Shown here piece after piece: positions 44,557 to 51,891 of a DNA stretch of 54,989 nt. Where the stretch lies: NCBI GenBank assembly GCA_947589115.1, contig CANPZP010000004.1, forward strand, positions 1-54,989, read 5' to 3'. The notes beneath the pieces are model-generated. The model was given only the letters and a program-made list of their open reading frames with translations. It searched no databases and was not told the origin of the DNA. This DNA is from Candidatus Gastranaerophilales bacterium (lineage in GTDB: Bacteria > Cyanobacteriota > Vampirovibrionia > Gastranaerophilales > Gastranaerophilaceae). Each line of letters opens with the position of its first letter. Within the stretch, counting starts at the first letter, position 1. The translations under genes were made by a program, and so were the position numbers.

Positions 44557-45548
44557 TGCCTGCTCAATTAAACAAAAAAACCTTAAAAATCGGAAATGTA
44601 ACACTAAAATCGCAAGTTTCACTTGCTCCGCTCGCAGGTATAACGGATTTAGTAATGAGAAAACTTATAAGAGAATATTCACCCGACAGCCTTTTAACAA
44701 CAGAAATGATAAGTTCCGAAGCATTAGTACAAAAACCTGACTCAAATATAAGCTCAACTTTTGAGAATGATAAACCTGTTTCATTTCAAATCGAAGGACA
44801 TAAACCTGAATTAATGGCAAAAAGCGCAAAAATTCTGGAAGATAGAGCAACAATTATAGATATTAATATGGGCTGTCCCATAAATAAAATTGTAAAAGGG
44901 AATGACGGCTGCTCGCTTATGAGAAATCCGTCTTTAGCTCAAGAAATAGTAAAAGCTGTAAAAGAAGCAGTAAAAATTCCTGTTACCTGTAAATTCAGAC
45001 TGGGATGGGGGCAAGACACAAAAAACTTTGTAGAATTTGCGCAGTTAATGCAAGAATCAGGCGCAGATGCAATAACAGTCCACGCTCGCACACGTTCTCA
45101 AATGTATTCCGGAACTGCGGATTGGGCTGAATTATCAAAGCTTAAAGGTGAAATTGATATCCCCTATTTCGCAAACGGTGATATAACATCACCCGAAAAA
45201 GCAAAAGAATGTCTGGAAATATCAAAAGCCAATGCAATAGCTATAGGAAGAGGCGCTATGGGTGATTTATCATTAATCGGCAGAACAGACAAATACATTA
45301 AAGAAGGAATACTGCTTTCCGAACCTGATTTAAATCAAAAAATAAATATGCTAAAAAAACACTTGGATATGCAAATATCTTTCAGAGGAGAAGAAAACGG
45401 TATAAAATTTTTCAGAAAATTTTATCCTTACTATATCAGAAATATAAGAGGCGGTGCCGAATACAGGTACAGACTCGTTACCGAATTAAATTATAATAAA
45501 ATATTAAATGTACTCAATGAGATTTTATTAAATGAAACAACAAAATAA
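44556..45548 (+). CDS. dus: tRNA-dihydrouridine synthase
   Basis: 330 residues, FMN-binding TIM barrel. VSLAPLAGITDLVMRKLIRE (FMN), TEMISSEALVQ, IDINMGCPINKIVKGNDGCS with the catalytic Cys in NMGCP, VTCKFRLGWGQD, ITVHARTRSQMYSGTADW, YFANGDITSPEKAKECL and AIGRGAMGDLSLI. DusB-like by overall layout. Overlaps both the TPR gene and the GIY-YIG gene. Confidence 0.94.
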   Translation: MPAQLNKKTLKIGNVTLKSQVSLAPLAGITDLVMRKLIREYSPDSLLTTEMISSEALVQKPDSNISSTFENDKPVSFQIEGHKPELMAKSAKILEDRATIIDINMGCPINKIVKGNDGCSLMRNPSLAQEIVKAVKEAVKIPVTCKFRLGWGQDTKNFVEFAQLMQESGADAITVHARTRSQMYSGTADWAELSKLKGEIDIPYFANGDITSPEKAKECLEISKANAIAIGRGAMGDLSLIGRTDKYIKEGILLSEPDLNQKINMLKKHLDMQISFRGEENGIKFFRKFYPYYIRNIRGGAEYRYRLVTELNYNKILNVLNEILLNETTK

Positions 45549-45813
45549 AAAATATTACGTATATATTATTTTAACCGTTAATAATAAACTTTATTGCGGA
45601 TACACCGATAACGTTGAAAGAAGATATAAACTCCACAAAGAAGGTAAAGCCGCAAAGTTTACAAAAGCAAACAAGCCATTTATGCTGGTATATTCAAAGG
45701 AATTTAATACAAAAAATGATGCAATGAAAGAAGAATGCAGAATAAAAAAATTATCAAGAAAACAAAAAGAAAAACTTATAAATATGCCTGTTTTTTCACT
45801 TAATATATGCTAG
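45532..45813 (+). CDS. GIY-YIG domain endonuclease-like protein (UPF0213/YhbQ type)
   Basis: 93 residues. YYVYIILTVNNKLYCGYTDN carries the GIY-YIG pattern (VYI...CGYT), then VERRYKLHKEGKAAKFTKAN, LVYSKEFNTKNDAMKEECRI and a C-terminal KLSRKQKEKLI. These small proteins are structure-specific or RNA/DNA nucleases of poorly known role. Start overlaps the dus end by 17 nt. Confidence 0.9.
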   Translation: MKQQNKKYYVYIILTVNNKLYCGYTDNVERRYKLHKEGKAAKFTKANKPFMLVYSKEFNTKNDAMKEECRIKKLSRKQKEKLINMPVFSLNIC

Positions 45814-45885
45814 TTTAAACTGTTTGCACTTTTAATTAAAATAGTATAATATAAAGGAAAGCATAAGTATGAAGGAGTTAATCAT

Positions 45886-46591
45886 ATGAAAAGTATACTA
45901 AAATCCGTCATGGGGGGGTAATTGGAGTTTAAATTCCGATAAAAAGCGGTCTTTTACACTTGCAGAAGTTCTTGTTACCCTGACTATTATTGGTGTTGTA
46001 GCTGCTTTAACGGTACCGTTATTAACGGCTAATCATAAAAAAAGCGAATACAGCGCAAAATTAAAGAAATTTTTTTCTACAATGACTAGCGCAGTCGAAA
46101 TGGCTGAAAGCGATTTTGATTTATCAGCAAGAAATATTGCTAATTCCGCAAAAGATGCCAATATGAGTTCTAAAGATTTTTTTAATACATACTTAGCTCC
46201 ATATCTAAAAGTTTCTTCAATAACAGAGGGAAATTATAAATTCGGAAACGAGAGTTATGATTTAGCAATTACTTTTGATGACGGGACAAAAATGTATTCA
46301 AAAAGCCCTAAACAATCAGCAGGTGTTGCATACACGTATGATGTAAACGGAGACAAAGGTCCTAACGAATTTGGGAGAGATTTATATTATTTTTCAATGG
46401 GATGTGATTCCATCTTTAAATGCGGGGAAAAAAGTTTTTCCCCATTATGGGTATGGTCTGTAAGCTCAGAAACCAGAGAAGATATTCTTAAAATGTGTAA
46501 TACATACTCAGTAAATAGAGGTCTAGCTTGTGCATATTTACTTGAAGCAGACGGATGGGAGTATAAAGACGATTATCCGTTCAAATTATAA
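45886..46591 (+). CDS. Prepilin-like protein 4, frame broken at a G7 tract
   Basis: The ATG at 45886 has GAAGGAG upstream and reads MKSILKSVMGG then TAA directly after the G7 run. The pilin frame is open from inside the run to 46591: NWSLNSDKKRSFTLAEVLVT, a hydrophobic helix, KLKKFFSTMTSAVEMAESDF, VNGDKGPNEFGRDLYYF and the tail DGWEYKDDYPFKL. It has no usable start codon: upstream in that frame a TAA comes first and then no ATG, GTG or TTG. The 706-nt span is again one base over a whole number of codons. One G fewer gives a 234-aa protein. Leader sequence is unrelated to that of genes 1-3. Confidence 0.75.
45912..45918. repeat. G7 homopolymer in prepilin gene 4
   Basis: Seven G including the last base of an internal in-frame ATG, immediately followed by TAA in the start frame. 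G6 would join the start to the pilin frame. Confidence 0.85.
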
Positions 46592-46630
46592 TACATAATA
46601 TATAGTCCCTATTCTATCTGTTTTTTCTAA

Positions 46631-46675
46631 AATGATACTTTGTATTTAATCAGCTTTAAATATAAAGTATCATTA
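46631..46675 (+). terminator. Long AT-rich hairpin, probable terminator
   Basis: Arms 46631-46649 and 46655-46674 pair over roughly 18 bp with one or two mismatches (ATGATACTTT/AAAGTATCAT at the base), loop about 5 nt, followed by ATTTTAAT. It separates prepilin gene 4 from the promoter of prepilin gene 3. Confidence 0.6.
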
Positions 46676-46687
46676 TTTTAATCATTC

Positions 46688-46716
46688 TTGCATGAAATTA
46701 AAATAAGTGTTAAAAT
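46688..46716 (+). promoter_or_regulatory. Prepilin-family promoter (gene 3)
   Basis: TTGCAT (46688-46693), 17-nt spacer, TAAAAT (46711-46716). Boxes and spacing match those of prepilin genes 1 and 2, about 33 nt before the ATG at 46749. Confidence 0.8.
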
Positions 46717-46748
46717 AAGAAGTCATGAAGGAAATAAGGAGAGAGAAT

Positions 46749-47454
46749 ATGGAAAATATGCATCAAATCTACCCCCCCCCGTGGCGGAAAAACCAAATCG
46801 TTTACTCTTGCTGAGGTTTTAATTACTCTTGTAGTTATCGGAATTATTGCAGCAATAACTGTTCCCATTGTTTCGGCAGTCCACAAAAGGCAGGAAACTA
46901 CCGCAAAATTAAAGAAATTTTATTCGGCACTATCTCAAGCAGTAAGATTAGCACAAGTTGATAACCATGATTTTATAAAAGATTCCGGCTCTGAACGTAA
47001 TTTTTATAGTATTGATACATGGTGGAATAAATATTTAAGCAGTTTACCTGTTACAAAACATGAGAATACAACATATAAAATACTTGACCGGACTATTGAA
47101 AATGGTTATACACCTAATTATATTTATACTTTAAATGACGGTACCATTATTTATCCGTATAACACTTTTTATAGCGGGAATTTTATGGATATATTATTTG
47201 ATATTAACGGGGAAAAAGGCCCTAATTATCCGGGAAGAGATGTTTTTAGATTTCGCATTCAACAATATGATAATAGTAATGATAACATACACTTTGTAAA
47301 AGTGTGTTTTGGGTTTTGTTCTTACTCATTAACCTCGACTTATGATAGAAACAATTCAATAAAGTACTGTAAACAAGGGTATTTTGACAATTGTTCCAAA
47401 TTAATCCAAAATGACGGATGGGAGATAAAAGACGATTACCCCATAAGATTATAA
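46749..47454 (+). CDS. Prepilin-like protein 3, frame broken at a C9 tract
   Basis: ATG at 46749 behind AAGGAGAGA reads MENMHQIYPPPWRKNQIVYS, then Cys and TGA. The pilin frame is open from the C9 run to 47454: GGKTKSFTLAEVLITLVVIG, a hydrophobic helix, TAKLKKFYSALSQAVRLAQV, FDINGEKGPNYPGRDVFRF, several cysteines and the tail DGWEIKDDYPIRL. No start codon exists in that frame; the internal ATG at 47185 lies far into the globular part. The span of 706 nt is one base over. One C fewer gives a 234-aa protein. Tandem with gene 4. Confidence 0.75.
46772..46780. repeat. C9 homopolymer in prepilin gene 3 leader
   Basis: Nine C on the coding strand, within the 33-bp block (46761-46793) that is identical in prepilin genes 1 and 2. 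Confidence 0.9.
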
Positions 47455-47484
47455 AACAGTGAACAATTATTCGACGGAAATTAA

Positions 47485-47514
47485 TTGACAATAAAGTTTT
47501 TTCGATTGTATCAT
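47485..47514 (+). promoter_or_regulatory. Promoter of the AsmA-like gene, near-leaderless
   Basis: A perfect TTGACA (47485-47490), 18-nt spacer, TATCAT (47509-47514), 8 nt before the ATG at 47523. Transcription would start at or within two bases of the start codon; no Shine-Dalgarno is present. Confidence 0.65.
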
Positions 47515-47522
47515 TTACTATA

Positions 47523-50153
47523 ATGAAAATATTTAAGTTTACAATTATATTTTTATCGACATTAGTTATTATTGCTGTTATAGGTATATATTATTTTTTA
47601 TATTCCGCATTACCTAAACTTTTAAATACTCAAAGAGTTCAAAATGAAATAGAAAATATTATAAATGAAAAAACCGGAGCTCATTTTAAGTTAACTGATT
47701 TTAGTGTTAAAGCTAATCCCAAACTTGTTTATTTTTTTAGTGCAAAACATGTGCATATGCAGAATAAAGAAGATGAAGATTTACTTGATGCCGATTCGGT
47801 TGTTATTAAATTTTCATTATTAAAATTCATGTTAAAGGATTTAAATATTGATTATATTTTTGTCAATGAATCAGGGCTAAAAAATATAATAAAACATGAA
47901 AAGAATAAGAAAACTTCTGACTATAAGATAAAAAACCTTCCTTCCGTAAATATAAATAAAGCTGAAATATGGGCAGATAACGGAGAAAAAGGCAAAGTTT
48001 TCATATTGGCTTCAAATATTAAACTTACTAATGAAAAAAATAAAAAAACACAATGCCATTTTGATGCCGAAATTGTTTCAAATACTTTAAAAAATACTTT
48101 AAATATAGGCAGAGAAGGCTTTTTATATATTAAAGACAAAGCTTTATATGCCCAAAATATAGAGATTCTTATGGGGATAAATTCGCTGTACGTTAACGGT
48201 AAGTTATTTGATGATGACAAAGATTTTAATTTCAGCGTAAAAGGTAATAATTTGCCCGTTAATGATATAGAACAGTCTTTATTATATTTTCTGAAGCTTA
48301 AAAAGCCGGGCAAACAGTTTCTTGAAAATTTTAAAGATTTTAACGGTCAAATTGATGTTGATTTAGAGTTCAAAGATAAAGGAATTTACGGTCAATGTAC
48401 GGCAAAAGAACTTGAGGCAAAAAGCGTACTGTTTGACGTCCCGATAAAATTTCCAAAAGCCGTATTTAATTTTAATAACAGAACTATCAAATCCGAGCAA
48501 TTCGGCACTTTTGGCTCCGAAAAAGTATATACTTCATTTATAATGGATAAGCTTTTAACAGATGAACAAATTGTTACCGGTGAAGTAAAATCTTCTTTAA
48601 CCGAAAAATTTGCATCAAAATACGTTCCGTTGTTAAGTATTAAGAAATCGGTTGATGCAGGTATTAAATACAAAATAAAAAACAGGAAAATAGATGTTGA
48701 ATATCTTGCATTGCTTGAGCCGGGTTCAGATATAATTTTTAAAAACGCTTTTCTGGGTTTGGAAAATTTTTCAAGAAGATTATATGTTTATACACATAAA
48801 AACGGTGATAAGCTAACGATTAATTCTTATGATTATTCCGTTAAATATAATGATAACTATAAGAAAATAGTTTTAGGCGGCGGACTGTTTGAAAAAATAA
48901 ACGGGCATCTGAATTTAAAATACTTAACCTTCAAAACAAACGGATATGCCCCTTTTTCGGCAACGGGATATATAAGTAAATTCTTGAGCGGAGGCTACTT
49001 TGACGGCGATTTAAAATATGATTACTTGGATAATAAAATTACGGGCAATTTTAAAATTGCAGATGCAAGTTACAAAAATTTTTATATTAAAGAAGCTGTC
49101 ATTAATGCAAAAGAAGAAAATCTTTCCGTAAAAACGCAAGGTACTTATAATAATTCTTTATATCAATGTGATATTAATATGGTTAATAAGTTTGATAATA
49201 ATATTGTTATTAACAGTATGGATTTATTCTTGGATAAGTATATAGTTAATAACAATATTAAAAAGGCGCCCGTTAATAAAATAGACATTGTTAAAACCGC
49301 CAAAGATTTTGATGTAACAATAAAGAAATGGAATATAAAAGTTAATGAAATACGCCGAAATAAAATTGTGTTAAAAAGTATAAATTTAACGGGAAGTTTA
49401 GTTAATAATATTTTTAAATTTACAATGCCGCATGCCGGATTTGCCAACGGGATATTAAAAGCTCAAGGAGAGTATAATTTTCTGAATAAATCTTCCAAAG
49501 TTAACTTTTTTGCGGATAATATTGATTCAAATATAGTAGCAGACACTGTATTTAATCTGCCAAATCAAATACACGGGTTTGCATCGGCGAGTCTATATGC
49601 CGACACAAAAAATAATTTTGATGATATTAAAGCACACGCTGATTTTTGTATCAAAGAAGGATATTTATTAAAACTCGGCGACTTTAAATTTCTGGTTAAA
49701 ACATCAAAAAAAACAAAGCGTTCTTTTAAAATAAGACTGCAAGATATTGTTAATATTGATATGAGCCATACAAAAGCATTAAGTTCGGATATAGACGGCT
49801 CTTTTGATTATGATAATAATGTTTTAAAAAATGTTGTTATAACTTCAAAACAAAAGTATTTAGCCATGCTAATTGAAGGTGAATACAATATAAACGAACA
49901 GAATGCTGATTTGAAATTATGGGGTAAATATAATAAAAAAGCGCAACGAGGTATAAGGATTTTATTTATTCCTATTTCTTGGATAATTAATATAGTTTTA
50001 AGACCGGAACATACTTTTGATTTATACAAAGATAAACTTGAAAAAATACCCGAAATTGTTTCAGCCCCCAAAGACAATGTATATTTCAGAGTTAAAGTTA
50101 ACGGTGATTTAAATAACAATAATCTTAAAATTGAGTTAAAAAAAATTAAGTAA
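47523..50153 (+). CDS. AsmA/TamB-like envelope protein
   Basis: 876 residues. One N-terminal membrane anchor (FTIIFLSTLVIIAVIGIYYF) followed by a long extracytoplasmic domain of repeating beta-strands. The N-terminal segment VQNEIENIINEKTGAHFKLT then DFSVKANPKLVYFFSAKHVH is AsmA-like; the C-terminal part ends in DLYKDKLEKIPEIVSAPKDN and a final strand. Such proteins form bridge-like lipid conduits between inner and outer membranes of diderms, which agrees with the MCE protein in this window. Strong terminator follows. Preceded by TTGACA/TATCAT with almost no leader. Confidence 0.82.
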   Translation: MKIFKFTIIFLSTLVIIAVIGIYYFLYSALPKLLNTQRVQNEIENIINEKTGAHFKLTDFSVKANPKLVYFFSAKHVHMQNKEDEDLLDADSVVIKFSLLKFMLKDLNIDYIFVNESGLKNIIKHEKNKKTSDYKIKNLPSVNINKAEIWADNGEKGKVFILASNIKLTNEKNKKTQCHFDAEIVSNTLKNTLNIGREGFLYIKDKALYAQNIEILMGINSLYVNGKLFDDDKDFNFSVKGNNLPVNDIEQSLLYFLKLKKPGKQFLENFKDFNGQIDVDLEFKDKGIYGQCTAKELEAKSVLFDVPIKFPKAVFNFNNRTIKSEQFGTFGSEKVYTSFIMDKLLTDEQIVTGEVKSSLTEKFASKYVPLLSIKKSVDAGIKYKIKNRKIDVEYLALLEPGSDIIFKNAFLGLENFSRRLYVYTHKNGDKLTINSYDYSVKYNDNYKKIVLGGGLFEKINGHLNLKYLTFKTNGYAPFSATGYISKFLSGGYFDGDLKYDYLDNKITGNFKIADASYKNFYIKEAVINAKEENLSVKTQGTYNNSLYQCDINMVNKFDNNIVINSMDLFLDKYIVNNNIKKAPVNKIDIVKTAKDFDVTIKKWNIKVNEIRRNKIVLKSINLTGSLVNNIFKFTMPHAGFANGILKAQGEYNFLNKSSKVNFFADNIDSNIVADTVFNLPNQIHGFASASLYADTKNNFDDIKAHADFCIKEGYLLKLGDFKFLVKTSKKTKRSFKIRLQDIVNIDMSHTKALSSDIDGSFDYDNNVLKNVVITSKQKYLAMLIEGEYNINEQNADLKLWGKYNKKAQRGIRILFIPISWIINIVLRPEHTFDLYKDKLEKIPEIVSAPKDNVYFRVKVNGDLNNNNLKIELKKIK

Positions 50154-50256
50154 TCCTATAAGTTGAAAAAATATAGACAACAGGATAATAGACACTCGGG
50201 TATGCTGATTGTATTATTAAATTGTTCTAAAACAAAGATACATAATAGTTTGCACA

Positions 50257-50289
50257 CCTTAAACAATTTAACGGTTTAAGGTTTTTTTT
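50257..50289 (+). terminator. Intrinsic terminator
   Basis: 8-bp perfect stem CCTTAAAC/GTTTAAGG (50257-50264 and 50274-50281) with a 9-nt loop and eight T. It ends the AsmA-like transcript before tRNA-Gln. Confidence 0.85.
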
Positions 50290-50335
50290 AATATAGTACC
50301 AAAATAAATTTTTTTGTATTAAAATATATGTGTAT

Positions 50336-50406
50336 TCCCGTTTCGTCTAATGGCAGGACGCAACACTCTGGATGTTGCTATCGAGGTTCGAATCCTTGAG
50401 CGGGAG
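50336..50406 (+). tRNA. tRNA-Gln (anticodon CUG)
   Basis: 71 nt. Acceptor TCCCGTT pairs with AGCGGGA (one G-U), discriminator G. Anticodon arm CAACA-CTCTGGA-TGTTG gives CTG (codon CAG). T arm CGAGG-TTCGAAT-CCTTG has one G-U pair. No CCA encoded. A T-run follows directly. Confidence 0.9.
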
Positions 50407-50437
50407 TTTTTTTTATACATTGATTCATTTTATAGAG

Positions 50438-50443
50438 TATAAT
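50438..50443 (+). promoter_or_regulatory. -10 box 6 nt before the DivIC-like ATG
   Basis: TATAAT at 50438-50443, TTTATT, then ATG at 50450. No Shine-Dalgarno; -35 not clear. Same spacing as at ribF, thiL, the glycosyltransferase and the MCE gene. Confidence 0.55.
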
Positions 50444-50449
50444 TTTATT

Positions 50450-50839
50450 ATGAAAGCATATAAACCGACAGATACAAATAATTCCAAAAATAAAAAGGGT
50501 TTGGTAAGATATTCCCTCTTAACGGTTGTTTTGGTTATTTGCTTTATAGAACTTGTATTTTCAGCCGTTAAAAATATTAATAAGAATATTCACTACACCT
50601 CTAAAATAAAAGATTTAGAAAATAAACGTAATGAAGAATTAGACAAAAATAAGCAATTAAAATCGGAGATAGAAAATTTTGATTCAGCCACAACTCTTGA
50701 ATCCATTGCAAGAAACAATTTAAAAATGGCAGGACAGGATGAAATTTTAATTATAATTAATAAACCTGAAGAACCGGATGACAAATCCGTAAAAGTTAAT
50801 CATAAAAAATTTTTCAAAAAAAACAGAACCGTTGAATAA
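50450..50839 (+). CDS. FtsB/DivIC-family septum protein
   Basis: 129 residues: short basic cytoplasmic tail, one membrane helix (LLTVVLVICFIELVFSAV), a coiled coil (KIKDLENKRNEELDKNKQLK) and the family motif LESIARNNLKMAGQDEILII. Members link FtsL to the division machinery. A longer reading from 50372 runs into the tRNA and is rejected. Fits with ftsEX elsewhere in the window. Confidence 0.85.
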   Translation: MKAYKPTDTNNSKNKKGLVRYSLLTVVLVICFIELVFSAVKNINKNIHYTSKIKDLENKRNEELDKNKQLKSEIENFDSATTLESIARNNLKMAGQDEILIIINKPEEPDDKSVKVNHKKFFKKNRTVE

Positions 50840-50856
50840 AACAGTTCCGTTTTTTT
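50824..50856. terminator. Bidirectional intrinsic terminator
   Basis: Stem GAACCGTT/AACAGTTC (one mismatch) with a 6-nt loop, followed by seven T on the plus strand and by eight T on the minus strand. It serves the DivIC-like gene and the converging small gene at 50874-51029. Confidence 0.7.
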
Positions 50857-50873
50857 AAATCTCTCTTAAACAA

Positions 50874-51029
50874 CTATCTTGCAGAAACTAACTTTAAGTT
50901 AACGCAAATTTCCGTGTTTACTTGTCGCATGTTTGCAATAGCCATGGAACGTCTTTTCTTTGCCCCTCTTAAAAAAAACTCAACTCCGTCCGACATATTA
51001 CTTGTCGGGATTATTATCTTATTTCTCAT
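50874..51029 (-). CDS. Small basic hypothetical protein, 51 aa
   Basis: Starts MRNKIIIPTSNMSDGVEFFL and continues RGAKKRRSMAIANMRQVNTE to a stop after LVSAR. AAGGA lies about 10 nt before the ATG, and TTGAAA with a TATAAG-like box lies upstream on the same strand. A terminator follows the stop. No signal peptide or known domain; rich in Arg/Lys in the middle. Its signals look like those of a real gene, but the family is unknown to me. Confidence 0.5.
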   Translation of the reverse strand: MRNKIIIPTSNMSDGVEFFLRGAKKRRSMAIANMRQVNTEICVNLKLVSAR

Positions 51030-51167
51030 GTAAAATGTTTCCTTTTATCTTATATTCTTATATTCGGTTTTTTTTCAAATAACTTTAGTTATTCTTTTGG
51101 ATTGTAAACATTTTGTAATGAAAAATTTAAATTTTTATGATAAATAATAATTTACCGGAGTAAATAC

Positions 51168-51890
51168 ATGAAAGAAATAAAACTAAAAACAACTGATAAA
51201 GTTGAAATAGCCGTAAATCATTATGATAGCGGGATGGAGAGTGTAACAATATTAGCGCCCGGATGGTTTATGACTAAAGACAGTAAATCATTCAGACTTA
51301 TGAGTGATATATTTTCAAAATATTCCGATGTATTGGCAATGGATTTTCGAGGACACGGCAAAAGCAGCGGATTTTATACTTTTACGAGTAAAGAAGTCAA
51401 TGATATATCAAGTGTAATTGAGTTTGCAAAATTAAGATATAAAAAAATAAATCTTGTAGGCTTCTCACTTGGAGCTGCAATAGTTTTAATAGCAGGCGCA
51501 AAATATCTTGAACAGATTAATAAAATAATAGCTGTAAGTGCGCCCTCTTGTTTTGAAAAAATAGAAAATAAAATGTGGAAAAAAGAGGCATGGATTCCTA
51601 CACTGCAAAAATGCGAATTAAACAGATGGTTTTCAATAAGACCTTCACTTATAATAGGAGAAAAGATTAAACCTATTGATATTGTTGATTCAATAACCTG
51701 TCCCACCCTTTTTCTTGCGGGAGAAAAAGACCCGACGGTATACTCTTGGCATACCGAAGCGCTTTTTAAAAAGGCTGTTTGCAATAAAAAATATGAACTA
51801 TTTAAAAACTGCTGTCATGCAGAGGATTTATTTATTCAAGACAGGAATAAATTTGTTGATATATGTTGTAATTGGCTTTTCAACGAATAA
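51168..51890 (+). CDS. Alpha/beta-hydrolase
   Basis: 240 residues. Oxyanion region VTILAPGWFMTKDSKSFRLM, AMDFRGHGKSSG, nucleophile elbow GFSLGAA, Asp in AGEKDPTVYSWHTEALF and His in CCHAEDLF, so a complete Ser-Asp-His triad. Resembles small esterases/lysophospholipase-like enzymes; substrate unknown. CGGAG 9 nt before the ATG. Converges on the aminotransferase gene with 1 nt between stops. Confidence 0.88.
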   Translation: MKEIKLKTTDKVEIAVNHYDSGMESVTILAPGWFMTKDSKSFRLMSDIFSKYSDVLAMDFRGHGKSSGFYTFTSKEVNDISSVIEFAKLRYKKINLVGFSLGAAIVLIAGAKYLEQINKIIAVSAPSCFEKIENKMWKKEAWIPTLQKCELNRWFSIRPSLIIGEKIKPIDIVDSITCPTLFLAGEKDPTVYSWHTEALFKKAVCNKKYELFKNCCHAEDLFIQDRNKFVDICCNWLFNE

Positions 51891-51891
51891 A

